From: Burkholderiales bacterium GJ-E10
Lineage (GTDB): Bacteria > Pseudomonadota > Gammaproteobacteria > Burkholderiales > Burkholderiaceae_F
Assembly: GCA_000828975.1 (NCBI GenBank)
Contig: AP014683.1
Span: 1,879,700-1,943,699, forward strand
DNA length: 64,000 nt
Direction of reading: 5' to 3'
Of the stretch, positions 48,153 through 58,011 are shown piece after piece. A model generated the notes under the pieces. That model did not search any database, was not told the origin of the DNA, and was given only the letters and a program-made list of their open reading frames with translations. The position numbers and the translations under genes were made by a program. Every line of letters begins with the position of its first letter. Positions within the stretch are counted from its first letter, which is position 1.

Positions 48153-51100
48153 TCACCTACGCAATGCAATCTCGGCATCGATGAGCCTTGCCGCAGCGGC
48201 ACGGACCTTTGCAACGATTTTGGCTCGTGCGTTGGAGTCATGTTCCTGGTGAGCCTGCTTCACCAGCTCAGTAAGCGCCTTGTGCGCGGCGCATGAGCTG
48301 TCGTACTTAGGCAGACTCACGTGCTTGAAGATGTCGCCCATGTTGGTCGCCACATTGTGGGCCTCGATCATCTCTTTGACGATCTCCGAGTGCAGCAGTC
48401 CACAGAGGTAATACGCTGGCTCCGGCGTATTGAAGTCAGCAAAGTAGAGCTTGTGGTCAGGCACATAAACGCGAGACCCAAAGCCAGGCACTGACCCTGA
48501 TGCAACTACGGCCGCCGAGAAGTCACCCGTCATCTCCGCCCAAATGACCTTGAAGGGGGGCAAACGTGTAGTCCCCCACGTTGTAGATCGCGAAGAAGGG
48601 CGCTCCCTTCATGCGGGTCTTGAAGGTGGATCGAGATTCCAGGAAGGACTTGTACGCCTTGAAGAACTTAAAGGTCTTGGGGGTTCGTCTGGCTGCTATA
48701 GCTAGCCGCAGCAGCATCTAGCGACGCGCGGTCAATGCCTCTGTTGGGGACAAACGCATACAAGGTGTTCTCGGGCAAGAAATAGCAAGGATGCAAGTCC
48801 CCAGCACCCTTCGCGAGCGGGAACAAACTCTCAGCCTCGACCCAAAACTCGCGAGGCTGGCCTAAGTCGGTCTTGCCTTCGTGTGGGCGCGTGCGCACCT
48901 TGACTGTTTGCGTGACCGCATTAGAGTCGATCACATCGACGAAGTAGACCCCATTGAGGTCAGTCGTGATGCCCTTCCGTCCATTGACCCAGGTCGAAGC
49001 TCCAAACATAGCTTGGCAAGCAGCAAAATGGCCAGGCTTCATGATTGCCCAGGGCGCCCCTTCCATCGTTTGCGAAACGGGATTGGCTTCCATCTGGATC
49101 ACATCAACCAAATCAATCACTTTGGCGCGAGGCAAGCGAGGGTCGATGGCTTTCAAGCGGGCCGCTCGACCGCCGCGTCCCTTCTTCGGGTTGCCGGCAT
49201 CATCCATCTTTGGTTTGCCGAGCCATACTCGATAGTTCAACGGATACCGGGTTGTGCCCTGCACCTTCTTCGTAAACATCGCAATGGCCGTCTTATTGGC
49301 AGCGTCTGGGAAGGGCTTCAGCTCCTTCATGTCATCAACCGAGATCGGAACCAAACGATCCGTCGCGTTGATTCGGAATCGTCGGAAGCCCTGTGATGAC
49401 GGGGATTGGAAGACTGTCTGGGTGATGATGAACACCAACCGGCCATCCTCGACGAGCCACTTGTCGGCTGCCGTGTACGTGATGATGGCAGAAATGTCCA
49501 ATTCGTTGCCGCCGTGGAACTTGGTGTCTGAGAAGATCGCGTATTTCTCGCAGGTCGGCTTCGCGCGGTTTCGGTACGCCTCGGGAAGGTTCGACCAGCG
49601 CACCCAGGGCGGATTACCAACGATGGCATCAAACTGCCCCGCCGTCGCGGACCAGAAGAAGTTGCGCACGATCCTGAACCAGATACCGTTCCAGTTTTGC
49701 CGGTGCAGGGCAAGCACCTGATCGTATGTCAGTTTGAGATGGTCATGCCACTCGTCGGCCTGGCTCTTGGACAGGATGCGAGCTTTCACCAGTGCTTGAG
49801 CGACAGGTGGATACTCCGAATCTTTTTCAACCTCTTCGCCCATAAGCTGGAACACCTTGTCCAGCAACCCGCGATCACGGGCCAGGTCTGCGGGAAGAAC
49901 GACTTGGAGGTTTGCCTGCTGGCTTCCGATGCTGTACTCGATGACTTTCTGGTCGCCGTCTGGATGGGGCGCAGGCGAGTACACCGCATCGGCCAGTAGC
50001 ACAGGAATCTCTACGTCCTTACCCTTGCACTGCTGCATCAAGTCCGCAATTGCGATCAAGAAGTTCACGCGGGAGGACTGCACAGCTAGGGGGTTGAGGT
50101 CGAAGCCCCAGACCGTGGTTGTCAGCATGTCCACGGTTTGCTCGGCAGTCCAACTCGCCGCGAGCGCTGCGCTGCGCTTTTGTTCGATGGCCTCCAAAAG
50201 GAACGATCCCGACCCGCATGTTGGGTCGAGGAGGCGAGCAGATAGCCACTGATCCCCTTTGTATTCGAGCTTGGCCACGGCGTGTTCGACTAACCAATCT
50301 GGCGTGTAGAACTCGCCAAGACTCTTGCGCAACTCCTCAGGCACCAAGTCCTGGTAGAAATCCCGCAAGACATCGCGTGATCGTCCAGTTTTCTTGATCG
50401 TGTCGAAGCGGTAGACCGACAATTGGGCCAGCAGCGTGCGAATCGCAAGGCACATCGACGTGCGGATGGACTTCTTGGTTGTCGCGTCCAGATACCAGCT
50501 AAAGATGGCTTCTTCAACGAAGCCGTGCAAACCCACCGCGCTGAAGAACCCGCCATCTTCGACATCCGACCGCAAGGCGTCGATCAGCGCGTCATCTGAC
50601 CCTAATGCCAGCAGCTCGTGAATCAGTGACGTGCTAGACGCCATGCCGTGCGCGGCCACGATCTCGGCCGCGATCAATTTCATCAGCAGCGAGTGGAAGG
50701 TGTGGGTAACGAAGAGCTTGGCCGGCAGGTCAATGTCGGTAGAGCCTGAGAAGTCAAAGCCCAACGAACCATTGATCTTTTTGCGCTGCTGGATGCTCAG
50801 GTCGGCGGCCTGTCCGTACAGGGTTGACCATTCCTCGAAAAGCATCTTGATCTTGCGATTGCCCCGTTGCCCAAGCGCCTCTGCCAGCGCATTGGACAGC
50901 TCCTGCATGAACTCGCGGCCGGTGTGGGAAAGATGTCCGAAGTCCTCGGCTAGATTTTCTGCGGTGATGGCCCGCCGGAAGTTGGCCCTCAGCGCATCGA
51001 CCACCATCTGGAAGGTGACGGTTGTGAATGGCATCAACGGCTGGTGGGTGATCTTTCCCCCCTGCACTTGGGCGAAGCTCAAATGCTCACCGTCAATGGC

Positions 51101-51409
51101 AATGCCGATGTAGTCCTCCTCGGCCAAGCCTTGTTCAGATGCTAAGCGAGGGATGTACTTCAGCAGCCGGTCCACAGTCGCCTCAACAAACTTGGGGCTC
51201 GTGTCGCTACCGTTGAAAAGACCGGGGCCTTTGAACTCGATGACGACGTTGTTGTAGCTAGAGTCGCGTCTGGCTCGCTCCGCGTCCAAGTCGATCTGCA
51301 ACGCCTCTTCTAACCCCTTCATCCATGCGTGGCGTACCTCTTCCTCGTTGGTCCACTGCCTGCGGCGTCGGTTGATGAGGTCATAGCCCTTCTTCGTATT
51401 GGCGTCCAT
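48153..51409 (-). pseudogene. Type IIG-like restriction-modification protein, two single-base frameshifts
   Basis: The first frame (51409 to 48668, 913 residues) has a possible PD-(D/E)xK nuclease element near the N-terminus (VVIEFKGPG, 55-63), and an N6-adenine methyltransferase with motif I DPTCGSGSF (395-403) and NPPW (599-602), followed by the start of a target-recognition region. It then shifts twice: AACCCCCAAG near 48681 has one C more than the continuing frame needs, and GCCCCCCTTC near 48557 again has one extra. Correcting both gives a single 1084-residue protein ending at 48153. Both errors are in homopolymers (G5 and G6 on the plus strand), so phase variation, decay or sequencing error are all possible. 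It is upstream of and co-directional with the RloC-like gene. Confidence 0.75.
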
Positions 51410-51425
51410 TCTTGTCCTTCTGTAC

Positions 51426-52007
51426 TCAGGGCTGCCGCGTCGGCTCAGACCGCCTAACGGGTGCGACTTTGTAAATGGTTGTCCGTGAGACCTTGTAGCG
51501 TTCTGCGATCTGACTGACCGGGACGGTCGGGTCGGACATCAGCCGTCTGATCTCTCGAACTTGCCGCGCGTCTAACTTCGGCTTGCGACCTCCGGCCCGC
51601 CCCCTTGCGCGTGCTGCGGATAAGCCTGCACGCGCCCTCTCCCGAATCAGGTTGCGCTCAAACTCTGCCAGCGCCGCGAAGACACGCAAAACCAGCTTTC
51701 CGGCCGCTGTCCCTGTCTCGATCTTCTCCGTGATGCTCTCGAACCCGACACCCACGCGCCCAAGCTCCGCGACGATCTGCACCAGGTTGGGCAGACTGCG
51801 CCCGAGTCGATCAAGCCGCCACACCACAAGAGTATCCCCGGGCCGCAACGTCTTGCGACACTGCTCAAGTTCGGGCAGCTCGGGGGACTTCGCGCTACTG
51901 GTCTCTTCATAGATGACCGTACATCTGGCCTGCTTGAGCGCGTCGCGCTGCAGGTCCAGCTCTTGGTCGTCCGTGGAGACGCGGGCGTATCCGATGCGTT
52001 GATTCAT
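51426..52007 (-). CDS. Serine recombinase, resolvase/invertase family
   Basis: A 193-residue site-specific recombinase. The catalytic Ser is in RIGYARVSTDDQ, the Arg cluster in VWRLDRLGRSLPNLV, the dimer helix region in EFERNLIRERARAGL, and a C-terminal helix-turn-helix in PVSQIAERYKVSRTTIYKV. Such enzymes resolve plasmid multimers or transposon cointegrates. It lies 16 bases upstream of the restriction gene, and two CGTGTACACG palindromes lie 130-160 bases before its start. I use ATG 52007; an upstream frame is not conserved. Confidence 0.9.
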   Translation of the reverse strand: MNQRIGYARVSTDDQELDLQRDALKQARCTVIYEETSSAKSPELPELEQCRKTLRPGDTLVVWRLDRLGRSLPNLVQIVAELGRVGVGFESITEKIETGTAAGKLVLRVFAALAEFERNLIRERARAGLSAARARGRAGGRKPKLDARQVREIRRLMSDPTVPVSQIAERYKVSRTTIYKVAPVRRSEPTRQP

Positions 52008-52135
52008 GGACAGAAGCGCAACATTGAAAGATGAACGGCTAAGTTGACACTCTACCGCATTGCTCTGATCGTGGCCAGCCACAGCCACGTCGCGCGCCTG
52101 TTCGAGAAAGGACTGTTTGATGGGCAGGAAACTGG

Positions 52136-52167
52136 CGTGTACACGCAATATCGGAACCGTGTACACG
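52136..52167. promoter_or_regulatory. Two CGTGTACACG palindromes 22 bases apart
   Basis: The exact 10-base palindrome occurs at 52136-52145 and 52158-52167, that is two helical turns apart, in the gap between the recombinase gene and the 113-residue gene. A third copy lies at 63672-63681 beside the integrase. Spacing suggests a dimeric repressor or a resolution site; the binding protein is not known. Confidence 0.55.
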
Positions 52168-52275
52168 CTTCCGATGCGGACACAAAGAGCAGGCCGGACA
52201 GTGCCGGCCTGGTGGGGGCCGCTGGGCGAGGCCTGCGGCGCGTGGTATCGTGAAAGGGTCTTGATGCTCGCCGGC

Positions 52276-52617
52276 CTAGTGAGTGGTCTTGACCGGCAGG
52301 GCAGGCGCTTCCATCGCCTGTTCTGCCACCCTCGCAATCACGTCGCCGAAGCACCGATCCAGTGACAGCAGCGGCAAGCCGTCGATGCAGTCGCGCAGGT
52401 TGTCCGGCTCCCAGCGTTCGGCCGGTGTCACACACACCCGCTTCGTGTCCCAGTTCAGGCAAGCCAGGTACACCCGGCCCAGCAGCTGCAGGGCATAGAG
52501 GACATCGCCGCCGCCCAGCTCGACGCACTCGCCTACATCTTCGAACACGTGGGGCATGTTGGTTGCCTCGGTCATCATCCGCAGGGCGGTGGGCATATCG
52601 ATGTCGGTTTGCATCAT
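52276..52617 (-). CDS. Unrecognised 113-residue protein after the ribbon-helix-helix gene
   Basis: No known motif. It is acidic, soluble, starts MMQTDIDMPTALRMMTEATN and has a central leucine-rich stretch (DVLYALQLLGRVYLACLNWD). The start codons overlap the stop of the upstream relaxosome-like gene, so the two are co-translated. Plasmid or island backbone function is inferred from position only. Confidence 0.55.
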   Translation of the reverse strand: MMQTDIDMPTALRMMTEATNMPHVFEDVGECVELGGGDVLYALQLLGRVYLACLNWDTKRVCVTPAERWEPDNLRDCIDGLPLLSLDRCFGDVIARVAEQAMEAPALPVKTTH

Positions 52618-53141
52618 GATTCTCCTTCGTCGTGTGAAAAGTCCTTCTCGTCGGATTCGGTCTGCAGAGTTTCGTCGGCCGCGCCGATCTGCTCAGCGCG
52701 CTCCGTGACCTTCGCTCGGCTCTTGTTTACGAAAAACGAGGGCAATCGCTCGTAGAAATCCTGGGTCCGCTTCGCCTGAAGCGCCTGGGCTGCGGCCTTG
52801 TCGGCCGGCGCTGGCAGCGCGAACCCCAGCCACTCCCGCAGGTAGTCAAGGACGCCCATGATGAGCTGCTGTTCCGCGCGGTCCTTCTCGACCTGGCGCG
52901 CGAGTCGGTTGACCGCGGTGATGATGTCTATTCGGACATTGTTCAGGTAGTCCTTCTCCTGCTCCTGCCGCAGGAAGTCCTTGATCGCGCCACGGATCAT
53001 GTGGCCTACGGACAGGCCGATGTGATCCGCCCGTGCTTCAAGCTCGCGAAGCTGATCGTCGTCCAGGCGGACCGAATACGTTCGTTTTGCTGCCACTTCC
53101 ACCTCCGAAACTGTGTTGCGTTCGCGTATGGCGAACGTCAT
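52614..53141 (-). CDS. Ribbon-helix-helix DNA-binding protein, relaxosome-accessory-like
   Basis: A 175-residue protein with an N-terminal ribbon-helix-helix (KRTYSVRLDDDQLRELEARADHIGLSVGHMIRGAIKDFL, about residues 18-57), then a charged helical region (QEQEKDYLNNVRIDIITAVNRLARQVEKD) and an acidic tail. MobC/TraJ-like proteins of this layout bind oriT and help the relaxase. The nested palindrome 90-130 bases upstream could be its target. No relaxase gene is in the window. The start is ATG 53141 or a later GTG (VSEVEVAAKRTYSVRL). Confidence 0.6.
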   Translation of the reverse strand: MTFAIRERNTVSEVEVAAKRTYSVRLDDDQLRELEARADHIGLSVGHMIRGAIKDFLRQEQEKDYLNNVRIDIITAVNRLARQVEKDRAEQQLIMGVLDYLREWLGFALPAPADKAAAQALQAKRTQDFYERLPSFFVNKSRAKVTERAEQIGAADETLQTESDEKDFSHDEGES

Positions 53142-53211
53142 GCGAATTTGAAAACCGCAGGACGCGGGAAGCCGCGTTCTGCAACGATCTACGCCAGAAA
53201 CAGCCACTGCC

Positions 53212-53374
53212 ACGCAATACCCCCTTTATGTTCCACTCGAAGAATTTCGAGTGGTCTGTGTATTGCGTTTCCGGGCCATCCACTGAATTGCTCCAAGGTG
53301 ATCCGCCGCCGTCCACCGGGCACTGCATCGACACTGCTTCTGCACGGCATGTTCACTGCAAGAACAGTGCAGAA
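53212..53374. other. Nested inverted repeats, candidate oriT or operator
   Basis: An outer repeat ACGCAATAC (53212-53220) / GTATTGCGT (53260-53268) encloses an inner hairpin CCACTCGAA (53233-53241), GAAT, TTCGAGTGG (53246-53254). About 70 bases further TTCTGCAC (53338-53345) and GTGCAGAA (53367-53374) form another dyad. The 285-base gap has no gene and lies upstream of the ribbon-helix-helix gene; this arrangement is typical of transfer origins, but I recognise no nic consensus. Confidence 0.5.
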
Positions 53375-53426
53375 CACGGCGCGCGCATGGCATCGGAACG
53401 GCGTAATCACTGCAAGGCCATTGCAT

Positions 53427-53735
53427 TCAAAAGATCGGCTCGGTCTTGCACTCCGTGAGCCGCCGGAGCGTCGCCAAAATTCGCTGGTTGCCCCGCGTGC
53501 GTGGAACCGTGCCCGCCCTGCTCCTGGGCGTCGGCACCGGCTCACCTGCCTCGCGGTAGGCGTTCGCAACCCTGTCCCATTCGACCGCCAGTGCCCACCG
53601 CGCTTCGTCGAGCGTCGGCCGCCTAGCGTGGACAAACGGAAGGTCGATCAGCCAGGCGGACCATTCGACCCTGCCTTGTCGTGCATGGGGGATGGCTTCG
53701 ACGTGAAAATCGCCGATCTTTTTGGTCTTTCTCAT
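53427..53735 (-). CDS. Small protein resembling HicB antitoxins
   Basis: A 102-residue protein. The middle (WSAWLIDLPFVHARRPTLDEARWALAVEW) and the end (RGNQRILATLRRLTE) resemble the HicB pattern of a partial RNase-H fold followed by a DNA-binding segment. No hicA toxin gene is adjacent, so it may be an orphan regulator. It lies between the trb genes and the relaxosome-like gene. Confidence 0.4.
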   Translation of the reverse strand: MRKTKKIGDFHVEAIPHARQGRVEWSAWLIDLPFVHARRPTLDEARWALAVEWDRVANAYREAGEPVPTPRSRAGTVPRTRGNQRILATLRRLTECKTEPIF

Positions 53736-53750
53736 GGTGTTTCCTTTCCC

Positions 53751-53960
53751 TCAACGTGGGCTGTAGCCGACGCGCGCCAGGATCGTGCCGAGCTTGGCGG
53801 TGGCGTCGATCATCAGGTAGGCCTCCTGGTCCGACACGGCATTGCTGCGGCAGTCGGACCAGGTGATGCGCTTGCAAAGTTCGGCCAACGCCCATGCTTG
53901 CGCGTCGGTCAGCTCGGCGAACTCGTCGCGGCTGCTACCACTGATGGCCTGCAGATACAT
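53751..53960 (-). CDS. Small unrecognised protein downstream of trbL
   Basis: A 69-residue acidic protein, MYLQAISGSSRDEFAELTDA and onward, predicted all-helical with no motif I can name. It starts eight bases after the trbL stop and ends 15 bases before the HicB-like gene, so it is part of the same run. Confidence 0.5.
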   Translation of the reverse strand: MYLQAISGSSRDEFAELTDAQAWALAELCKRITWSDCRSNAVSDQEAYLMIDATAKLGTILARVGYSPR

Positions 53961-53968
53961 GTGTCCCC

Positions 53969-55612
53969 CTACTCTTCGCTGTGGCTGCTGATGCTGACGG
54001 ATGCACTTTGCACCCGATCCGCTTGTTTCAGCTCATTGGTCAGGTTGCTCGAAAGTACGTCTACCGTTGACTTCCGTGCAGCCATGGTGGCTGGCGCAGG
54101 CGCAGAAGTCGGGGTATTGCCGCTCGCCGTGCCGCCCGTGATGCTGGGCGCGACTTCAGCAGGAGCGGCGGCCGGGGAGATAGGCACCACATCGGGCGCT
54201 GCAGCAGAGGGGGCACTCGGTACAGCGCCGGCGTCGCCAGACGGCGCAGTGCCTGCGGGCGCAACTGGCGCAGCAATCTGGGTGTCGCCGCCAGCTGTAC
54301 TGGCCAGAATGCTCGGCGCGGCGTCCGGGGCCACTGTTGCGGCCGCGTTCGGTTCAGGCGCGGCAGGAGTGCCGGTCGCTGATGTATCGGCGGCTGGGGC
54401 CGACGGAGTAGGACGTAACACATTGCCAGCGCCGGCATCGCCAGACGGCGCAGTGCTTGCGGGCACATCGGGCGCAGCAAGCTGGGTATCACCACCTCCT
54501 GTGCTGGCCGGAATGCTCGGCGCGGCGTCCGGGGCCACTGTTGCGGCCGCGTTCAGTTCAGGCCCGGCAGGAGTGCCGGTCGCTGATGTATCGGCGGCTG
54601 GGGCCGGCGGGGTAGGACGTGACACATCGCCAGCGCCGGAATCGCCAGACGGCGTAGTAGCTGGGGCAGCCGCATCGGGCGCGGCCGGTTGAGCGCCTGG
54701 CACGGATGGCGCGGACACGGTACTTGCTGCATTTGCCTCGCGTATCGCGGCCGTCTTCGCGTCGATCCGGGCGGCAAGCGAGCCACTGGCCGGCGTTCCC
54801 AGGCCCTTGATAGTCTCGCGGGCGGCTTCCCCGACTGCGCCGCCGATGGCCCCTGCAGCGCCTGCGGCCGTCCCCATGACGCCCGTTGCTCCGGCCGTCC
54901 TGGCTTGCGTGATGGCCGACGCGCCGGCGCGGACCGCATTGGCAACGCCGTTTGCCGCGCCACCGGCAAGCGTCGCGGCACCACCAGCGACAGCGGCCAC
55001 GCCACCGGCGGCGACAGCCGCGGAGCCGATCATGTCGCCGCCGGACAGCGAGGCCGTGCCGCCGAGCAGATCGGACGCCATTTGCGGAACCTTCAACGCC
55101 AAGAAGGCGAGCAGGCCGGACATCCCGAACACGGCCCACATGGGCGACATGTCGGTGATCGAGAAGGCTGCGAGTTGCTGCCCCATAGTTGTCGCCATCA
55201 TTTGCGCGGCGTACAGAACGAAGTAGATGGCGAGGAACCGCACGCCGATGACGATAGCCCCCGAAATCGCCTTCATGGTCATGTCCCGGCCATGCTTGAT
55301 TCCGCCAAAGGCAACGATCAAGGGATAGCAGGCCAGGTAGAAGTACATCTGGACCAGGATGACGCTGTATTGCGCGGTCAGGATCAAGAAGGCCAGCACG
55401 ATCAGGATGATGACCATGCCGAGCATGAACGCCACCAGCGGATTCGCCGCGGCGGCCAGGCCGGCCGGCACCGGCACGCCGGCGATGGTGGCGTTATTGG
55501 CGAAAGCCGTGGTCATCTTGTTCACCAGGTCGATGCCCTGCCAGAACACATCGGACGGGTTGAAGATGCTGATCCCGCTCGCGCTCGCGCCCAGCTTCCA
55601 GAAGCCTTGAAC
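53969..55612 (-). pseudogene. trbL: TrbL conjugal transfer protein, C-terminal part, separated by IS66
   Basis: TrbL is the polytopic inner-membrane subunit of P-type conjugation machines. This fragment begins at the IS junction with GFWKLGASASGISIFNPSD and contains five or six helices (LVAFMLGMVIILIVLAFLIL; VRFLAIYFVLYAAQMM; MSGLLAFLALKVPQ) and then a long Ala/Pro/Thr-rich tail with a 204-base tandem repeat. With the N-terminal fragment at 58576-58898 and one copy of the target duplication, the frame is restored exactly to 652 residues, so the IS66 insertion is the only visible break. Confidence 0.88.
54235..54700. repeat. 204-base tandem repeat within trbL
   Basis: Two near-identical units start at 54235 and 54439, and a partial third at 54643, each beginning CGCCAGACGGCG. 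Each unit encodes 68 residues of the type APAADTSATGTPA ... NAAATVAPDAAPSI. The length is a multiple of three, so copy number can change without breaking the frame. Confidence 0.85.
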
Positions 55613-55689
55613 GTAACTGTCCGGGAATCGACCGCATAGGCAACGGCGGTTGACGCGGGCATCGTTCCGTCTTTTTCGGGAGACGGACG

Positions 55690-56058
55690 GTGGAGTCGGA
55701 ATCGGTTGATCTTGGGTGGACCCGCAAGCGTGCGCGGCGCGATGAGGAAACCTGGAATGGGTTGATCGCGGAGCAGCGTGCGTCTGGGCAGACGGTATCG
55801 GCGTTTTGCGCGCAACGCGGCGTACCCCGCAGCAGTTTCGGCAAATGGCGCAAGCGCCTGGGTGCGGCGCCGACGAAGGGGAATCGAACCCCGGCGGGCA
55901 AGGGGTTCTTGCCATTACCCATCCGCGAGAGCGCACCGCAACCTACGGAATCCGTATCGGTCGAGTTGAACGTCGGTGCGATGCGGATTCGCGTCTCGGG
56001 TGCCGCAGCGGGCAGAATCGTCGATTCGATCCTTGCGCGCATTGCGACGCCGGCATGA
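55690..56058 (+). CDS. tnpA: IS66 accessory protein TnpA
   Basis: A 122-residue protein of the IS66 first-frame family. It has a helix-turn-helix region (WNGLIAEQRASGQTVSAFCAQRGVPRSSFGKWRKRLG) and a C-terminal segment ending GRIVDSILARI. It is required with TnpB for efficient transposition of IS66 elements. The stop overlaps the tnpB start (ATGA). Confidence 0.88.
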   Translation: MESESVDLGWTRKRARRDEETWNGLIAEQRASGQTVSAFCAQRGVPRSSFGKWRKRLGAAPTKGNRTPAGKGFLPLPIRESAPQPTESVSVELNVGAMRIRVSGAAAGRIVDSILARIATPA

Positions 56059-56402
56059 TTCTGTCGCCCGCGGTACAAGCGTTCGTATACCGCGACGTGG
56101 TGGATATGCGCCGCGGGGTCGATGGTCTTCTGCGCCTGGTGACGGATGCGTTTTCGCACTCCGCCTTCAGCGGCCATGTGTTCGTCTTTATCGGAAGCCG
56201 CCGAGACAAGGTCAAGATGCTGTGGTGGCACAGCACCGGTTTCGTGATGCTCTACAAGCGCCTGGAACGGGGGCGGTTTCCGGCACCGCACATGCTGGCC
56301 TCGCGTGGTTTGTCGATGGCTGAACTCATGGCGTTTCTCGAGGGAATCGACCTCTCGCGCGCAAAGCGCATCGCACACGTGAACGCATCGCGCGTCGCGT
56401 AG
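56055..56402 (+). CDS. tnpB: IS66 accessory protein TnpB
   Basis: A 115-residue protein with the conserved IS66 Orf2 sequence: YRDVVDMRRGVDGL, HVFVFIGSRRDKVKMLWW and GFVMLYKRLERGRF. It overlaps tnpA by four bases, and tnpC follows 61 bases later. Confidence 0.93.
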   Translation: MILSPAVQAFVYRDVVDMRRGVDGLLRLVTDAFSHSAFSGHVFVFIGSRRDKVKMLWWHSTGFVMLYKRLERGRFPAPHMLASRGLSMAELMAFLEGIDLSRAKRIAHVNASRVA

Positions 56403-56463
56403 TTTTTCTCGTTGATCGCGGTTGCGCTGTCAACGTGGCGCGGCATGCATCCGTTTTGGATGC

Positions 56464-58011
56464 ATGCACTCGATCGCCGCCCTCGACATCGAATCTCTTC
56501 CTCGTGATGTCGATGCGCTGCTCGAAGTGATCGCCGAGCAGCGCAAACAGTTCTCCGCAGTGCTCGAGTCGCTGTGCGCCCAGCTCGCGAAGATGAAGCA
56601 GATGACCTTCGGGTCGCGCTCGGAGCGCTTCGCAGGCCAGGCGCTGCTCTTCACCGAGGATCTTCCCATTCCCCCGGCGCCGCCGAAGCTCCCGACGACG
56701 ACGGTTGCCGCGCACGAGCGCAAGCGTCGCGGACGTCCAGCGCTTCCGGCACACCTGCCGCGGGTCCGCAAGGAATATGACCTCACGGACGATCAGAAGG
56801 CCGGATTCGACCGGATCGTGCTCATCGGCGAAGTCGTCAGCTCCACGCTCGACGTCATTCCGCAGAAGGTATTCGTGATCGACCACGCGCGGGCGAAGTA
56901 TCGCTGCACCAAGGACGGAATTACTTCGATCGTCGTGGCCGATGCGCAACCTTCGCCGCTGCCCAAGAGCAACGCCAGCGCCGGGATGCTCGCGCACGTA
57001 CTGGTGTCCAAGTACTGCGACGGAATTCCGCTCGCCCGCCAGGAGAAGATCTTCGCCCGGTACGGAGTCGATCTGGCGCGCACGACGCTCGACGACTGGA
57101 CCCTGGCAAGCACGGAGAAGCTCGCCGTCTTGATGCCCGCGTTCAAGGCGCACGTTCTGGGCGCCCCCGGGATGTTTGCCGACGACACGACACTGAAGCT
57201 CGTCGAGGAGGGTCGACGAAGATCGCGCACCGCAAGGCTCTGGGTGTACGTCAGCAGCGGTGCGAGACAAGATCCCCAGGGAAACTGGATCGCCTACCCC
57301 AAGGCGGCGTACTTCGAGTTCACCGAAACCCGGGAGGCGATCCACCCAACCCGGTTCCTGAAGGGGTACCGCGGCTTTGTGCAAGCCGACGACTACAACG
57401 GTTATCACCCAACCTTTGCCACGGGGTTGGCGAAGCATTGCCTATGCTGGGCGCATGTGCGAAGGCGCTACTTCGAGGTTGCGTCGCAGCCGGGAGCATC
57501 GCCTCTGGCCAGCGAGGCCCTGTCGTTCATCCGCGGCATCTATCTCGTCGACTCCGAGTACAAGGACGCCACGCCAGACCAGCGGCTTGCGGCAAGAAAG
57601 AAGCACACCGTTGCGCTGCTGGAGAAGTTCTATGCGTGGTTGTGCCACCACCAGCCGAGCCTGTTGCCGCGATCTCCCCTTGGCAAAGCGTTCGCGTACA
57701 CGCTCTCGAACTGGGCGGCGCTCATGCGCTTCACCACGGACGGCACCGTTTCGCCGGACTCCAACTTGGTCGAGCGAACGATTCGCCCGGTCGCCGTAGG
57801 CAGAAAGGCATGGCTCTTCGCAGCATCCGAGCGCGGAGGACACGCCGCAGCGGTTGCCTTCAGCCTCATCGAATCGTGCAAACTTGCGGGTGTGGAACCC
57901 TACGCATACCTTCGCGACGTGCTGCAGCGCATCGACGGTCATCGCATCGACCGTCTGCACGAGTTGCTGCCCTTCAACTGGAAGCCCACCGGTGACTGCA
58001 ACCCCGTTTGA
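56464..58011 (+). CDS. tnpC: IS66 transposase TnpC
   Basis: The 515-residue DDE transposase. It has an N-terminal leucine-zipper-like helix (DVDALLEVIAEQRKQFSAVL), the MTFGSRSERF motif, a helix-turn-helix and zinc-binding region, and the catalytic core with acidic residues in GMFADDTTLKLV, GFVQADDYNGY and the Glu in SNLVERTIRPVAVGRKAWLFA. I use ATG 56464 (MHSIAALDIESL); upstream in-frame codons are not conserved. The product is full length. Confidence 0.92.
   Translation: MHSIAALDIESLPRDVDALLEVIAEQRKQFSAVLESLCAQLAKMKQMTFGSRSERFAGQALLFTEDLPIPPAPPKLPTTTVAAHERKRRGRPALPAHLPRVRKEYDLTDDQKAGFDRIVLIGEVVSSTLDVIPQKVFVIDHARAKYRCTKDGITSIVVADAQPSPLPKSNASAGMLAHVLVSKYCDGIPLARQEKIFARYGVDLARTTLDDWTLASTEKLAVLMPAFKAHVLGAPGMFADDTTLKLVEEGRRRSRTARLWVYVSSGARQDPQGNWIAYPKAAYFEFTETREAIHPTRFLKGYRGFVQADDYNGYHPTFATGLAKHCLCWAHVRRRYFEVASQPGASPLASEALSFIRGIYLVDSEYKDATPDQRLAARKKHTVALLEKFYAWLCHHQPSLLPRSPLGKAFAYTLSNWAALMRFTTDGTVSPDSNLVERTIRPVAVGRKAWLFAASERGGHAAAVAFSLIESCKLAGVEPYAYLRDVLQRIDGHRIDRLHELLPFNWKPTGDCNPV

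Noticed and set aside
48523..48717. A separate 64-residue gene downstream of the methyltransferase
   Set aside because: It continues the restriction protein in a shifted frame and is explained by single-base insertions on both sides.
53345..53430. CRISPR-like short repeats with CACTGCA
   Set aside because: The spacing is irregular and the copies are 5-8 bases; they are parts of dyads in a control or transfer region.
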